A stretch of 64,000 nt of DNA from Closterium sp. NIES-65 (GCA_948144175.1 CANXME010002057.1:2404001-2468000), one strand, 5' to 3'; numbered from the stretch's first letter, positions 1 to 12,420 are shown. A program made the numbers and translations. The notes: a model not told the origin generated them from the sequence alone.

Positions 1-806
1 TGTACATCGGACAGCTGGAGGAGAAGACGACTCACATTCGGATGGGCGAGCAGGAGTCGGCGACGGACTACTGCAACCGAGCTCAACGGATCCTAGCTGA
101 GATGAGGATGGCGGGCGCCGAATACTCGACGGCGTCCTACATCACCCACGTCCTCAAGGGCCTGCCGCGCAGCTACAACCTCTTGAAGAGGTTTACGATG
201 GTGCCCGGCACACGTGAGTCTCTCGACGAGGACTCCCTTACCAGCTACATCCTCCAGGATGAGACAATGCAAGAGGCAGAGCAGCCCATGGAGTTACTTT
301 GACAGGCGAGTTACGCTGCACCAACGAAGCCGAATTGTCCGCAGGAGCAGCGTGGGAAGCCGGGCGGAGGTGGTAGCGGAGGTGGGCGGTTGACGAAGGA
401 CGTCGACGAGAAGCGGTCGATGCGGGATAAGGGTCGACGAGGTGGTGGTCCACGGCGGGAGTGCTGGATCTGCGACGACCCCGTCCATCTCTCCTTCGAG
501 TGCCCCAACCGCGATGACAGCGAGGAGGACAACAACAAGGGAGGCCGTGGTCGATCGGCCAGTCGTCGCCCCCGTCGAGATGAGAAGCCGCGCAAGGAGA
601 AGCAAGCGTCGAAGAAGACGTCGTCGACGAAGGACGTCGACAGCTCCAGCGGCAAGAGCCGAGGCGGCGGGGAGGCGTCGTGTTCGATGGTCTCGCTGGC
701 GCCGGATGCTGGCAAGGACTTCCAGGCAGTGGCGGCAGCTGTGCAGGCCAACCCGATGGCGGTGCTGCTCGACAGCGGGTGCTCCCACCACCTGATGGGG
801 ACGTAG
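1..806 (+). pseudogene. gag: copia gag and start of protease, element A
   Basis: Partial gag polyprotein that would package element RNA into cytoplasmic virus-like particles. The 5' end is cut by the window edge. One frame (42-302, 390-806) is broken by an in-frame stop at 300-302 and another at 804-806. Seen: a helical gag core resembling plant copia gag (UBN2-type), then a CCHC zinc knuckle C-x2-C-x4-H-x4-C at 462-503 (CWICDDPVHLSFEC), an Arg/Lys/Ser-rich tail, and the protease catalytic motif DSG (771-779) in the context AVLLDSGCSHHLMG. The second stop lies just after this motif. Non-functional as it stands. Confidence 0.85.
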
Positions 807-2666
807 TCGGTCTTCGTCAACATGGGGCCGAGCGACGGGCTGAAGCACGTACGTGGGTTCAACGGGGCATTGCAGCCTGTCGAGGGTCGCGGAACAGTCG
901 CTCTGCAAGGGGAGGCCGGGAAGCGGGTCCTCATCCCCGATGTACTCTACGTTCCGAGCGTACAGGCGAACCTGCTGTCTGCTAGCCAGCTGAAGGAGAG
1001 CGGAGTGCTTCCGCATGGCGATGGCGACGAGATGCTGCTCGTCGCCGCGACCGGGGAGGTGCTCGGTCGAGCACGCTACACCGGACGAGTCATCTGCACC
1101 GGCCTTCGCCCCTGCTCGACGTGGTCGCAATCGACCGGGGTGGTGGCTCTGCGGACGATCGTCTCGGCGATCAAGTCGACCCCTGATCGGCTGCATGCAA
1201 GACTCGCGCACGTCGGCGTCGATACGATCAAGAGCTCGGCGAAGCATGAAGTTGCTGTTGGGCTCGACATCACGCCGTCGACCGGAGTAGACCCGCCGTG
1301 TGTCTCGTGCGTCGGAGGAAAGTTGTCGTGGCACACCTTCCCCAACAAGGGCTCGGAAGTCGAGGAGGCGCTGGCTGTCATGCACATTGACTTGTGCGGG
1401 CCATTTCGGGTGGCTGCCAAGGATGGCATCTTGTACTTCCTGCTGCTGAAGGATCACCATACCCGGTTCGTGTGGGCAAGGCCGGTCGCTAAGAAGAGCG
1501 ACGTGCTGCAGGAGTTCCAGAAGTGGTTGGTGCTGGTGGAACGACAGACGAAGAAGTCGGTGCTGTCGCTTCGCTACGATCGAGGAGGGGAGTTCCTCGG
1601 GAAGGCATTCACCGACTTCGTCGACGGGAAGGGCATCGTCCACGACCTGACGTGCCCCTATACTCCACAGCAGAATGGCATGGCTGAGCGGGAGATGCGC
1701 ACGGCTGTCGAGTCCGTGCGGACGATGCTGCTGCACATGGGCATGCAGCACCACTGGTGGCACCTTGCTCTACGACAAGCTGTCTGGGTGCGCAACTGCT
1801 TGGAGCGGTCGACGACGCCACCGGGGACGACTCCGTACAAGCTGCTGACTGGGCAGAAGCCCAACCTTACGCTGGCGCGGGTGTGGGGCTGCATGGTGCA
1901 GTTCATGTTTCCCGAGCAACAGCGCGGTGGGAAGCTGGCGCCGAAGGCTCGTTGGGGACTTCACCTAGGTGTGTCGCCGGAGAGCAAGGGCTGGGAGGTG
2001 CTCGACCTGACCGACAACAACGTGGTCACGTCGGTCGAGGTGATCTTCTACGAGACGCTGTCGCTGAAGGTGTGGAAGGCAAAGAATGGGCTGGCGTCGG
2101 GGCGGACGCTGGCTCACCCACCAACGGACACCTCGACGGCAACGGTTCCGTTGCTCGCCGAAGTCGACGAGCGTGCTGATGAGGATGTTGTAGAGGTTCT
2201 TCCCCCTCCCCCTCTCCTTGCTCCTTCGTTCCCCGTCGCAGATTGGCTTGGTCGGCACCTGTGTCAATCACCGACGATGAGGGGAGCCTTGAGGCGTCGC
2301 CTGTGGCGCCGACCCATGGCATCGTCGGTGATCGACAAGGCGCCAAGCTCGTTGACCACGGGAAGTCGTCGACGACAGGAGAGCAGCAGACAGGGGATCT
2401 GGTCGTGGAACAAAAGGCAGCAGCAGCGGTGCAGCCGACAGGGGATCAGCAGCCGGGGCAGCCAACAGGGGATCAGCAGCCGGGGCAGCCAACAGGGGAG
2501 CAGCAGCCGGGGCAGCCGACAAGGGAGCCGCAGCCGGGGCGGTCGACAGGGGAGCTGTCAAAGTCAGCAGCAGACGAGCAGCCGGTCGACGGGTCGAAGC
2601 AGCTGGCCGACGACGAGGACGTCGACGAGGAAGGGGAGCAGTTGACGGGTGAGGAGTCCACCAACA
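807..2666 (+). pseudogene. pol: copia pol (PR end, GAG-pre-integrase, integrase), element A
   Basis: Continues the frame of gag. Contains the end of the protease, the GAG-pre-integrase zinc finger (His near 1190-1215, paired Cys near 1300-1315), and the integrase core. The D,D(35)E residues are visible in HIDLCG (about 1385), YDRGGEFL (about 1578) and NGMAEREM (about 1680). QQNG precedes the Glu, as is usual in copia. A frameshift lies near 2200-2250: the linker coding frame (with the QPTGDQQPG repeats) is a different frame from the integrase. Integrase inserts cDNA in the nucleus. The frameshift, the two gag stops and the B insertion make it inactive. Confidence 0.85.
2433..2552 (+). repeat. 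27-bp tandem repeat in the INT-RT linker of A
   Basis: Four to five imperfect 27-bp units coding a QPTGDQQPG-like nonapeptide. Linkers between integrase and RT in copia elements are often low-complexity. It has no known catalytic role. Confidence 0.8.
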
Positions 2667-2783
2667 TGTTGTGTGATGCAATCATATGCATTCACGTCTG
2701 TCTGCCTCCCATCATGTGTTCGTGCGCTGCATGCGTGGTGTGAGCGTGTGCAAGAATTTGTGTATGTGCGGTTTGGTTTTTCT

Positions 2784-2818
<35 letters not shown>

Positions 2819-3571
2819 TTATTTGGCTTGAGCAGATATCTGAAGTGACTCCTCTGCTCAAGAGCTTTCCGACGAACCAAGTATCGCTTCAATCGGAGCA
2901 CGAACAAGAAAGTTACGAACGTTTGAAGTTCGTATGCTTTTGATATTTGGTTGTGGTGACTATGGGGAGTTGTGGGGTTGACTCCATATGGGGTACAGAC
3001 TTTTGGGGGTTGGGAAATTCGTCAACATCACTGTAGATGCTGCCAAGTGGTTGGGAGGAGCCAAACCAGGTTGGCAAGTGTGGCCAAGTTGGGCAAGGTG
3101 GATGGCATGGGTTGGAAAGTGACAAAAGTGAAAGTGGGGTTCCTATAGGGAAGGGATTTGGTGTGCTTATGGGGTTTCCTTGGTTGGGGACTCGTTGGGG
3201 ACTCCTTGGGGACCTTCCCTCTCCTCCTCCCCATCCCTTCCACCTGGTTTAGTGCTACTAAAACTCTCTTGTGTAGTAATTGTGAACTTGTGTGAGATTC
3301 TTGTGATTGAGTTAAGATTCTATGGCAGCATACCCCCTAGTGCGCCGAATTTGATAACTCAAGAAATACTTCACCTTTTGGTATGATTCAACTTTGGAAT
3401 TGTAGCCACGGAATAGAGCTACAACATATCTGAGTTTAGTGAAGTTTTGACCGTGAACGTTTCGTCGACGGCGTTTCTTGTGAGCGCGACTTTTCTGTCC
3501 AGAATTCTAGCCAACGATTTTGAGAATTTTTGGCACCTAATCTTCGTATACTCCGTCCTTAGTCTCTAACA
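2667..3571 (+). repeat. 5' LTR of element B
   Basis: 905 bp, TGTTG...TAACA ends. Nearly identical to 15237-16505 except for a short (TG)n run here (2786-2814, 29 bp) against about 393 bp in the other LTR. No RNA start site can be placed with confidence. Confidence 0.9.
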
Positions 3572-4137
3572 CGACAGCGACGTGATGGAAGTGCCGATCG
3601 CGAAGTCTGAGCTGCGATGCACAGGTCGAGCTCGACGGCCACCGGACCGGCTGAGCTTCCACACTTGCCTACCGATAGCTGCCTTCACCACGGTGTTCGA
3701 CGCGGTCGATGACGACCTGTTGTACGACGACGTCGAGGAGGATGAAGACGTGTCGGAGCTCGACCCTGACGTGCATGCCGACCCCGAACACCGCTGGGAC
3801 ATCGCCACGATGACGGTGAAGGAGGCGCTGTCGAGCTGGAAGCGCGAGGCGGTGAAGGCCGCCTTGGAAGAAGAGATCCGCAGCCTCATCAGTATGGGGA
3901 CTTGGGAGCTGGTCGAACGCCCACGTGGGGTGAACATTATGAAGAACCGGTGGGTGCTGACGACCAAGAACCGCATCGACGACACCGTTGAGCACGAGAA
4001 GGCGAGGCTGGCCGTGAAGGGCTTCACGCAGGTGTACGGCGCCGACTATGACGAGGCGTACTCGCTGGTGAGCAGCTACGTCACGCTGAGGATCTTCCTT
4101 AGCATCGTCGCTATCCTCGACCTCAACCTGATGCAGC
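3572..4137 (+). pseudogene. pol: duplicated element A reverse-transcriptase fragment behind B's 5' LTR
   Basis: N-terminal part of a copia RT (RVT_2-type): ...MTVKEALSSWKREAVKAAL... then WELVERP and LAVKGFTQVYGADYDEAYSLV. Reads open from about 3582. It matches 16506-17071 with only about six differences and begins with the same CGACA flank. It is therefore a copy of the A sequence to the right of B's 3' LTR, not part of B. It ends at LMQLDMK, before the catalytic YVDD region, and passes directly into B gag/PR sequence. See the findings for how this may have arisen. Confidence 0.88.
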
Positions 4138-5210
4138 TCGACATGAAGTGTTTCAGCCGGCCTGAGGGATGGGCGCCCCCATGCATGAAACCGCCAAGTG
4201 GTGAACGTGTATGAGGTGGCGCTGTGCAAGGTTCAAGTGCACAAGGTGATGGTGCACAAGGTAAAGCCGACCCTGGGATGTTTCTCATGGTTGAGGATAT
4301 GCAAGAGAGTGGGGGTGATGTGGGTTCAGTTGGGAAGGTTGTTATGCACCCCCTCACTCACTGGGTGATAGACTCGGGTTGCACGACTCACATGACTCCG
4401 CGGGCAGATTTGCATGATGAGGTGAAACCCCCCGGGAGGATCAAGTTTGTGGCTGCCGCTTCAGGTGCTTTGCTCCCTCTGATTGGTGTTGGGAATGCCA
4501 AGGTCATGGGAGCCAATGGAGGGCTTGTGGGGCTGGGAAATGTGCTGTTGGTTGAAGGTTTGTCCGCTAACCTTCTTTCTGTGCGCCGGCTGCAGAAAAG
4601 CATGGCCAAAGTTACGTTCGGCCCAACCAGCTGTCGTGCAAAGCTTGGGAAGTTGCTGCTGTGGGACTTGGAGGAGAAGACCAGCTGCATCAAGGACCTG
4701 TGGCAGCTGCCCATCATCCCTTGGAAAGGGAAACCACCAGCAAAGGCAACGGCAACGGCAGCGGCTAAAGCAACTGCGGGAGGAGAGGAGACTGCACCAA
4801 CTGATGGGGTCTTGGATGCAGTCAAGAAGGTGCAGCAGCCACAGCAGTCACATGGTGAGGTGCTTGCTGGTGTGGATGCAATAACTGCATGGGCAAAGGC
4901 TTCATCTGGGAGTGGTGAGGCTGATTGTGAGACGTGGCACGAGAGGTTGTGTCACATCAACATCCCTATGCTGCAGATGTTAGTGAAGGATGGGTGGTTG
5001 AAGGGGCTGGAGGTGAAGGGGGCAGCAAAGGAGATTGGGAGCTGCCCTACATGCCTTGAGACCAAATTCACTAAGTTTCCCTTCAGCAGCAGCACGAGAC
5101 CAGCCAAGGCTCCACTCGCGCTTGTGCCATGGATGTGGTGGGTTCCACGAGGGCCCTTTATCTCTCGGGCAGCTGCTACTTTTTGACGATAGTGGACGAC
5201 CACACGCGTG
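4138..5210 (+). pseudogene. pol: copia gag end, protease, pre-integrase, element B
   Basis: After the junction with the duplicated A fragment, a short gag tail with an in-frame stop at 4212-4214 leads to an open frame from 4224. The protease motif is VIDSGCTTHMTP (about 4368). Below it come the family's ANLLSVRRLQ segment and the GAG-pre-integrase zinc finger (WHERLCHINIP, then CPTC, about 4935-5055). A probable 1-nt loss near 5128 shifts the frame, after which the integrase start (DVVG, then TIVDDHTR) is readable in another frame. Cut at 5210 by element C and resumed at 12646. Confidence 0.82.
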
Positions 5211-5334
5211 TGTGAAGAATGAGGAATGAATGAACTAGCACAAAGTTGGGTACAAGTAGGAAACCCTAGGAAACTGTACCCCATAGTGTCTACCCCACTA
5301 TAGCCTACACAAGCTATATAATATGAGTTTGACA
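5211..5334 (-). repeat. 3' LTR of element C
   Basis: 124 bp. On the minus strand it begins TGTCAAACTC and ends CTTCACA. It carries the family core GTAGGCTATAGTGGGGTAG, seen in every LTR of this family. Confidence 0.93.
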
Positions 5335-5336
5335 CA

Positions 5337-5357
5337 CCCCCATAGGCAAAGTGGGGG
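5337..5357 (-). promoter_or_regulatory. polypurine tract in a 6-bp hairpin, element C
   Basis: CCCCCA and TGGGGG separated by 9 nt, directly before the 3' LTR on the minus strand. The G-run occupies the place of the polypurine tract that primes plus-strand synthesis in LTR elements (family knowledge). The same hairpin is found at 25729-25749, 34925-34945, 40623-40643 and 62523-62543. Confidence 0.6.
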
Positions 5358-5531
5358 AGAACAAGAGGTCACAAGACCAGTCAAGCAAAACAAAGCAAGC
5401 TCAGGGTGGATCACAACGTCACCACACAATCCGAGCACAAGAGCAAGGCCTAAAGGCCAGTTCACATGCAAGATCATATATAAAGGTAAACAAGCAAGTG
5501 CAGGTATAGCAAGATCACAGTACAAGCAAGG

Positions 5532-8500
5532 TCAAGAAGTGAGCAAGTGAGGCCAAGTAGGCACAAGACCTAGCATCGTACAGAAGCGCTGATGATCACA
5601 AGGCGGAAGTGCCTTGGTAAAGATATCAGCAGTGTTGACCTCAGAGGCCACATAAGCAAGGCGCAGCTGACCACCCTGCTGCAGCTCACAAGCAAGGAAG
5701 TAGCGAAGAGCAATGTGCTTCGTTCTGTGCTCCAGTCAGTGCTCCCGACACAAGGCCAGCATGGCCTTGTTGTCTACGTACAGAACAGGAGGAAAACGAG
5801 GCGACTCTCCTAGGTCAGTCAGCAGGTATGTGAGCCAGCGTAGCTCCTGTGCAGCCATGGCCCCCGCGTAGATCTAAGCCTCACAGCTGGAGCTGAGAAC
5901 AGAAGACGAGCGGGTAGACCGCCACGAAACAGAGCCGGAGCCAAGGCTGAAGGTGTAACCCTGTGACGACCGCTGCGTAGCTTAGCCGTCAGCCCAAGAA
6001 GCGTCAGCGTTACCGGTGAGGACCACTCGACGTCGCCCTCCAAGCACTAGCCCCATGCCCGACGTACTGCACAAGTAGCGCAACACCCTCTTCGCTGCAG
6101 CCATGTGCTCTGGCCGGTGTCTGCCAGGAGCAACATAGCGTGCCAAGATGCTAAGAGGGTATGCAAGGTCAGGTCGTGTGCAGGTCATCAGGTACATGAG
6201 GCAGCCAACAAGCTCTGGGTACGGGCCACTCGGCTCTACGGACTCATCCGAAGGCAGAGCTGAGAGCGAGTGGCGAGTAGACAGAGGAGTGGCCTGAGGC
6301 GAGGAGTACGTCAAGTCGAAGCGCTGAAGGACCTGCTGCACCATGTGTGACTGAGTCAGGGTAATGGTGCGCTGTGCTCTGTCCCGGGTGATCTGCAAGC
6401 CAAGGTAGATGCGCAGTTCACCCAGGTCTGTGCACGTGTGTCTCTTCTGCAGCTTGGACTTTACGTGGGCGAGTCCAGCAGTGTCAGCAGTGGCAAAGAC
6501 CAAGTCGTCGACGTACACGAGGATGTAGAACGGCAACAAAGAGGTGTCGGTGCGCAGAAACAGCGACGGGTCAGCTGTAGAAGGAGCAAACCCAAGAGCC
6601 GCAAGTGTAGTCCTCAGTGTGTAGTGCCACTCGCGGGGCGCCTGGCGGAGACCGTAGACTGGCCGCCGGAGGCTCCAATGGGTACGAGGAGGAAACGACC
6701 CAGTGAAGCCAGGTGGGCGGCGTAGCCAGATCTCCTCGTGCAGGCTGCCCAGCAGGAAAGCTGTACTGAAGTCAAGTGAGTGAAGCTCGTAGTCACGCTG
6801 AGCGGCTATGTGCAGCAGCACCCGAAGAGTGGTCATCTTCGGGGTGGGAGAGAAGGTCTGAAAGTAGTCAACTCCCTGCCGCTGACTGAAGCCTCGAGCC
6901 ACGTAACGCGCCTTGAAGACAGGCGGAGAACCCGACGGCCGCTTCACCCTGAAAATCCATATGCCACTGACGATGTTCGCCCCAGGTGGGGGAACCTCGT
7001 CGACGTAGGTGCCTGTGGACTTCCAGGAAGCCATCTCTGCGTCCATGGCTGACTGCCACTGAGAGGAGTAGGGACCCTCGATCGCCTCAGCGTACGATCG
7101 AGGAGTCGGGATGTCTGGTGCATCCGGGTCTCCCTCAGGGGCAATCAGCGTGGACACGAGATGAGGCAAAGCAGCAGCAAAACACTGGAACTCCTCCTGC
7201 CTGTCCTCAAGGACGTCCGTGCTAAGAGCACACTCACCCCCGACGGACAGAGGACGGACAGACTCAGACTCAGCAACAAGACTAGTAGCGTAGTCTAGAC
7301 GACAGCGAGCAGCGAAGTCGGCCAGCTCAGCAACTAGGGCAGTCGCAGCAGTGGACTTAAAGGAAGGTTCAGTGACAACAGTAGCCAGGAGACGCGTGAC
7401 AGAAGGATTGGCAGCACGAAGAGAGTCAGACTCTGGGTCAGCAAGAGTAGGAAGAGAGGACTCTGGAGGAGACGGCAACGGGACACGCAGAGGAGCAGTG
7501 GAAGGACGCAGTGCCATCTGGTGTGTGCCTGGGACCGCAGGAGGACGCGGACGCGCAGTACGATGACTAGTGCGAGCATCACGAACACGCGACAAAGGAC
7601 GAGACGTAGGCTCACGACGCTCAGCAAGACCTCTAGTAGGACCAGTGTAGGGAGAAGGAGCAGAGAGGGGGGAGGCGGGCTATAACTGTGATTGCGACTA
7701 GACAGGCTGTGGACACTCTAAGAGAGGAGGACCAGTGGAAGGCGGAAGACCAAGAACCTGCGGAAGGAGCGGACCGAAGTACGGCCGCGGCCACGCAGCG
7801 CCGCCAGAAGTAGAAGGGACAGCACCAGTACCCCGAGCGGCAGCACCAGTGCCAGCAGCACCTCCATCTCCAACAGCGCCAACTCCAGCACCCTCAGACG
7901 CACCAGCGCCAGCAGAAACACCAGCGCCAACACCCCCAGCAGCTCCAGCTCCAGCAGCTACAGCAGCACCAACTGTAGCAAGACCGACAGCTCCACTACC
8001 GCCAGTAGCTCCAGCAGCACCAACTCCAGCAGCCCCAGCAGCACCCTCAGTCCTAGTAGCTCCAGTACCGCCAGTACAAGCACCTCCGGGACCAGCAGCA
8101 ACAGTAGTACCTCCAGCTTCAGCAGCACACCTCCAGCGCCGGGCAAACCACTCGCGCAGCTCCTGTGGAGAGAGTGGCTCCCGCCTTGACGAAGCACCGC
8201 CGGCGGCCACACGAGCAGACTTAGCAACCCCAGGCTCCGCACCCCTAGGCTCCGCACCTCCAGACTCAGCACCCCCAGGCTCAGCACCCCAAGACTCATC
8301 AACCCCAGACTCAGCACCTCCAAACCTGGCACCCGCAGGCTTAGCACCTCTAGCAGCACCAGAGTCAACAGCTACCTCGACAGGCTCGACTGCGTCTACC
8401 TGGGACACACCTGACGGGGCAGGACCCTGACGGGGGACGGGGTCTACCGGGGGACGACCTAGCGCAAGGAAGAGCGGCGGGGGGGGGAGGGGCGCAGTGC

Positions 8501-11450
8501 GGTAGGGGAAGAGACGGTAGTAAGGTACCAACTCGTCAAAGGTGACGTCCTGGGAGGACAGAACACGGTGGGAGGTGGGGTGGTGAAACTGCCAACCAGG
8601 CGCGTCAGTGGGGAAGCCAAGGAAGACGCAGGGAACAGCACGGGGGGACAGCTTGTCCGCAGACAAGTCGCGGACAAACGCCCGAGATCCCCAGACCCGA
8701 AACGCAGACGCATCGCCAACCTTCCCGGTCCACCGCAAGGTGGGGGAGGTCTCTGGCAAGGAGACCCGGGGCTGAAGGTTGAGCTGATGCGCTGCGTACT
8801 GAACCGCAAACGGCCACAGAAAATGGGGGGCAGCCGCATGCATCATGGCCGTACGAGCGACATCCATGACCATGCCAATGCGGCCCTCAGCAATCCCATT
8901 TTGCTGTGGAGAGGCCGGAAGCGTGAAGGTCTGGCGAATGCCCTGTGCACGACAGAAGGCTCCCAGACGGTCAGAGGAAAACTCCTCGCCTCTGTCAGAC
9001 TGTAGACGCAGAACAGGAAAGTTCGAGCCGAAACTCTCCCAGAGCTAAAGACGAGCTGCGCGGATCCAGTCGATCAACACCTCAGTGACGTCACCCTTGC
9101 TGCGCAAGGGGAAGACTGTGGTGTAACGCGAGTAGTCGTCAACCACCAACAGGAAGAAACGCTCGTGCCCCTGTCCACGGACGCGGGCGGGGACCCAGAG
9201 GTCCATGTGGAGGGTCTGCAGCGGAGCCTCTGTCGGAGGAAACGCGGAGGAGTGAGGGGCGGCGTGCTGTTGCCCCTCGACGCAGGGGACGCAGGTAGGG
9301 CCAGGCCCCGGAGGTAGGGGAAGGAGAGACCGGGGGAGACCAGAGACAAGGACACGGGAGGCCATGCCTCGGAGACGAGGCAGGGAGGGGTGACCAAGGC
9401 GGTGGTGCCAAAGGAGAGTCTGGTGGGACAGGAGACGACACGAGCAGGGAGCAGACTCAGGACCAGACCTGGGCGCTGCAGCAAACACCTGATTCGACGC
9501 AACTATCTGGCCAGACTCAGCAGCCGGAGGAGACTCAGTAGTAAGGGTGTACAGGCTTGACCTTGGCCGACGGGTGAACGTGGCCAAGTGTCGGCCTGTC
9601 CGAGCACACGTGCAGTGGGTCACCCGCTGACTCGCAGGCGTGAACTGGTCAACCCCCCTATCCTGTAGGTCCGCTCCACTCACCAAGTTCGTAGAGAACG
9701 AGGGGAGGTAGAGACCTGACAGGGTGCCAGAGGGGGCGACCGGGCACGGTAAGACAGTGGAGAAGCTAGCAAGGACAGGACCCCCAGAGGGGTCCGCCAG
9801 GGAGACCGCAACTGGCCGACTAAGCGGCGTAAGCGTGGTGCGGTCTCAAAAGAAGGAGCGGGACGCACCCGAGTCAAGGGTGAAGGTGTGTAAAGCCTGA
9901 GCCGACGTAGTACCTGAGAGAGCAGACTCACAAGCACCTGGGGTAGCAGACGCACTAGCACCTGGGGCAGCAGACGCACTAGCACCTGGGGCAGCAGACG
10001 CACTAGCACCTAGAGCAGCAGCCTCACCAGCACCTAGAGCAGTGGCCTCAATGCCCGGGTCAGGCGGTACACACAGGTAACAGTCACCCTCAACACTAGT
10101 AGTCACAGTATACATGGCAGCAAGGATAGCATCATAGTCAAGATCAAAGATGGCAACCCCCGCCCTAGACAGATCTCCCCAGCGAGGGATCTCTGACGCC
10201 TCAGGGAACTGGTGACGCCACGCGTCCGTCAGGCGGCCGAAGCAGCGCTGGGCGGAGTGCGGGCCCCCGCACTGCTCACCAGCGCGGTCGCCGGTACGGA
10301 GGACGTAAGTGCAGGGACCAGTACCCCCACTACGCTGACGCGCAGCGTACCACTCACGAAGCTGCTGAGGGGACAGGGTCTCACGACCGCACTACTGCTG
10401 CTGGCGCGGACCACCAATGGACCCACTCCTCTACGCAGAGTCGCGACCCGCTCCACCGCCGCCGCCGCCGCCTCCGCCACCACCGCCTCCTGCGCCACCT
10501 CCGCCGCCTCCGCTCCCTCCGCCACCACCGCCGCCTCCTCCGCCTCCACTGCTGCCACCGCCGCCGCCACCCCCGCCACCACTCCCACCACCACCCCTAC
10601 TCCCTCCACTGCCTCCACCACTACCTCCACCGCCCCCGCTAGCCCCTCCAGTTCCCTTGTCCCCCTTGCCCTTGCCGGTGCGGCGTCTCCCGCTAGGGGC
10701 AGACGCAGCGCCGACCCCGTAGAAACCAACGAGGCCGGCAGCAGCAGCAGAAGCAACATAGGGCAAGAGGGCGGAGGGGGAACACCCCTCAAAGACGGGG
10801 GTGCGAGGGTCACCACGAGAGGCTCCTACAGCTACTATGCTCTTCTGTGCTGCTAGGAGGCGCTCCTCAAGGAGGTCAACGGTGAGTGTGGTGGGGCAAA
10901 CTGAGAGGAAGTGGTCCCTGACTAAGCAAAGGGAGTAAGGGAGCCGGGTGACTATGTAGTAGAGGGTGATGTAAATGGGGGGGGGGGGGTTCTTGGCGCA
11001 GAACGCAGCAGGAAGCGCAGCGCGGTAGCGAGTGTCACTAGTGCGGAGGTGCGTAATGAGGTCAGCGACTGTGGGAAAGGCAGCAAGGTCAGGGAAGAGG
11101 TACGGTAGCATGAGGCGGCTCAGTGCAGCAGTGGCAGGGGAAGAGTAGCGTGCAACTACAGCGTCGTACAAGGTCTGAGCACTCTTGTACAGGCTAAAGT
11201 GCGCACGCTCAGTGGTCGGTAAGTGGCAACGCACAGCAAGACAGGCAGCAGCATCGCGTGCCGCCCACTGTGAGCAAACAGTGCTGTCAGCAGTAGCAGG
11301 CGGGGCAGGGGAGGCACCAGAGGTGAGGTCGAACAGAGAGAGGCCGTCTGCCCTATCGCACTGGAGGAACAGCTGGAGGTCATCGACCCAGACCTCAAAG
11401 TCAATAGCACGACCCTTAGTGTCAAAGGTAAGAACACTGGGGGTAGCCAT
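5532..11450 (-). pseudogene. gag-pol: copia gag-pol polyprotein, element C
   Basis: One reading frame of about 1973 codons from ATG at 11450 to a stop at 5532-5534, with no net frameshift but six internal stops (10431, 9846-9848, 9045, 7698, about 7681 and 5982). Comparison with sister copies suggests CAG or CGA became TAG, TAA or TGA. Domains in order: gag start MATPSVLTFD; long Gly/Ser tract (about 10440-10680); C-x13-C-x3-H-x4-C motif; protease LDSGAS at about 9861-9878; pre-integrase HHRLGHPSLPRL; integrase LHMDLW, LQSDRGEEF and NGIAE; GAEPGG-type linker; RT with VYVDDLVFA; RNase H tail HTKHIALRYFLAREL. The integrase DRGGEF is changed to DRGEEF. Confidence 0.9.
8225..8345 (-). repeat. 15-bp repeat linker before RT, element C
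   Basis: Degenerate 15-bp units coding Gly-Ala-Glu-Pro-Gly-type pentapeptides on the minus strand. Equivalent arrays are at 22720-22990, 31880-32140, 54865-55140 and 59450-59700, with different unit numbers. Confidence 0.75.
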
Positions 11451-11824
11451 GACTGTAGAGATCTAGCAAGAAGTGAGCTCACCAGTACGAGTAAGTAGGG
11501 CCGGGGCGCGTCGGTAGGACTGGTAGCAGCTCGACGGTAGAGCGGCTTGGCGGCTCAGCTGCTCGGCAGAGGGGCGGCTCGGCTGTCGGGCGGCTCGGCG
11601 GTTTGGCTGCTGGGCGGCTCGGGGTCGGGCGGCTCGGCGGCTGGGCGGCTCGACGGTTGGGCGGCTCGGCGGCTGGGCGGCTCGGCTGCTGGGCGGCTCG
11701 GCGGCTCTGCTGCTGGGCGGCTCGGCGGCTCTGGTGCTGTGCTGCTCGGTAGAGGCGGCGTCAGGGCCGCTAGGTGCAGCGACGGGGCCGCTTAGGGAGG
11801 GGAGAGGCGACGGGGCCGTGTGGT

Positions 11825-12420
11825 GGCGGCGACGGGGCTGCTTAGGAGGCGGCATCGGGGCCGCTTAGGGGCGGCGACGGGGCCGCTTAGGAGCGGTAGC
11901 GGGGCCGCTTAGGGGCGGCGACGAGGCTGCGTAGGGGCGGCGACGGGGCCTCTTAGGGGCGGCGACGGGGCCTCTTAGGGGCGGCGACGAGGCCGTTAGG
12001 GGCGGCGACGGGGCCTCTTAGGGGCGGCGACGGGGCCGCTGAGGGCGAGAGGCGGCGATGGGGACGGTAGGGGCGGCGACGGGGCCGCTAAGGGCGGCGA
12101 CGGGGCCGCGTATGGGCGGCGACGGGGTCGCGTAGGGTGAGAGGCGGCGACGGGGCCGTGAGGGGCGGCGACGGGGCCGCTAAGGGCGGCGACGGGGCCG
12201 TGGAGGGGCGGCGACGGGGCCGCGTAGGGAAGGCGATGGGGCCGCGTAGGGTGAAAGGCAGCGACGGGGCCGCGTAGGGTGAAAGGCGGCGACGGGGCCG
12301 CTAGGGGCGGCGACGGGGCCGCTTCGTCGGGGCTGTGTAGGGGCGGTAACGAGGCCGCGTGAGGGGCGGCGACGAGGCCGCTAGGGGCCACTGAGGGCCT
12401 AGAGAGGGCGGCGAAAGGCG
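11825..12420 (-). repeat. GC-rich minisatellite leader of element C
   Basis: Irregular tandem units of about 19-25 bp built on GGGGCGGCGACGGGGCCGC (plus-strand reading), between the primer site and gag. A separate array of CGGCTCGGC-type units follows at about 11540-11750. No coding frame is supported. Confidence 0.8.

Larger units (their letters stand above)
1..2666 (+). mobile_element. Ty1/copia element A, left segment (gag, PR, INT)
   Basis: Left part of an old copia retrotransposon that enters the window already inside gag, so its 5' LTR lies outside. Domain order gag - zinc knuckle - protease - GAG-pre-integrase - integrase is seen directly. It stops at 2666, where element B's LTR begins, and resumes at 16506. 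If B and one copy of the target duplication are ignored, the frame of the linker runs on across the join into ...STNSDVMEV..., which matches ...STNSDVVEV... in the related minus-strand element H. This confirms the nesting. The same family as H. Confidence 0.9.

Noticed and set aside
294-1763. 489-residue minus-strand open frame
   Set aside because: Lies antisense over element A gag and integrase in GC-rich DNA; no domain, Arg/Leu/Pro-rich composition. A shadow of the real frame.
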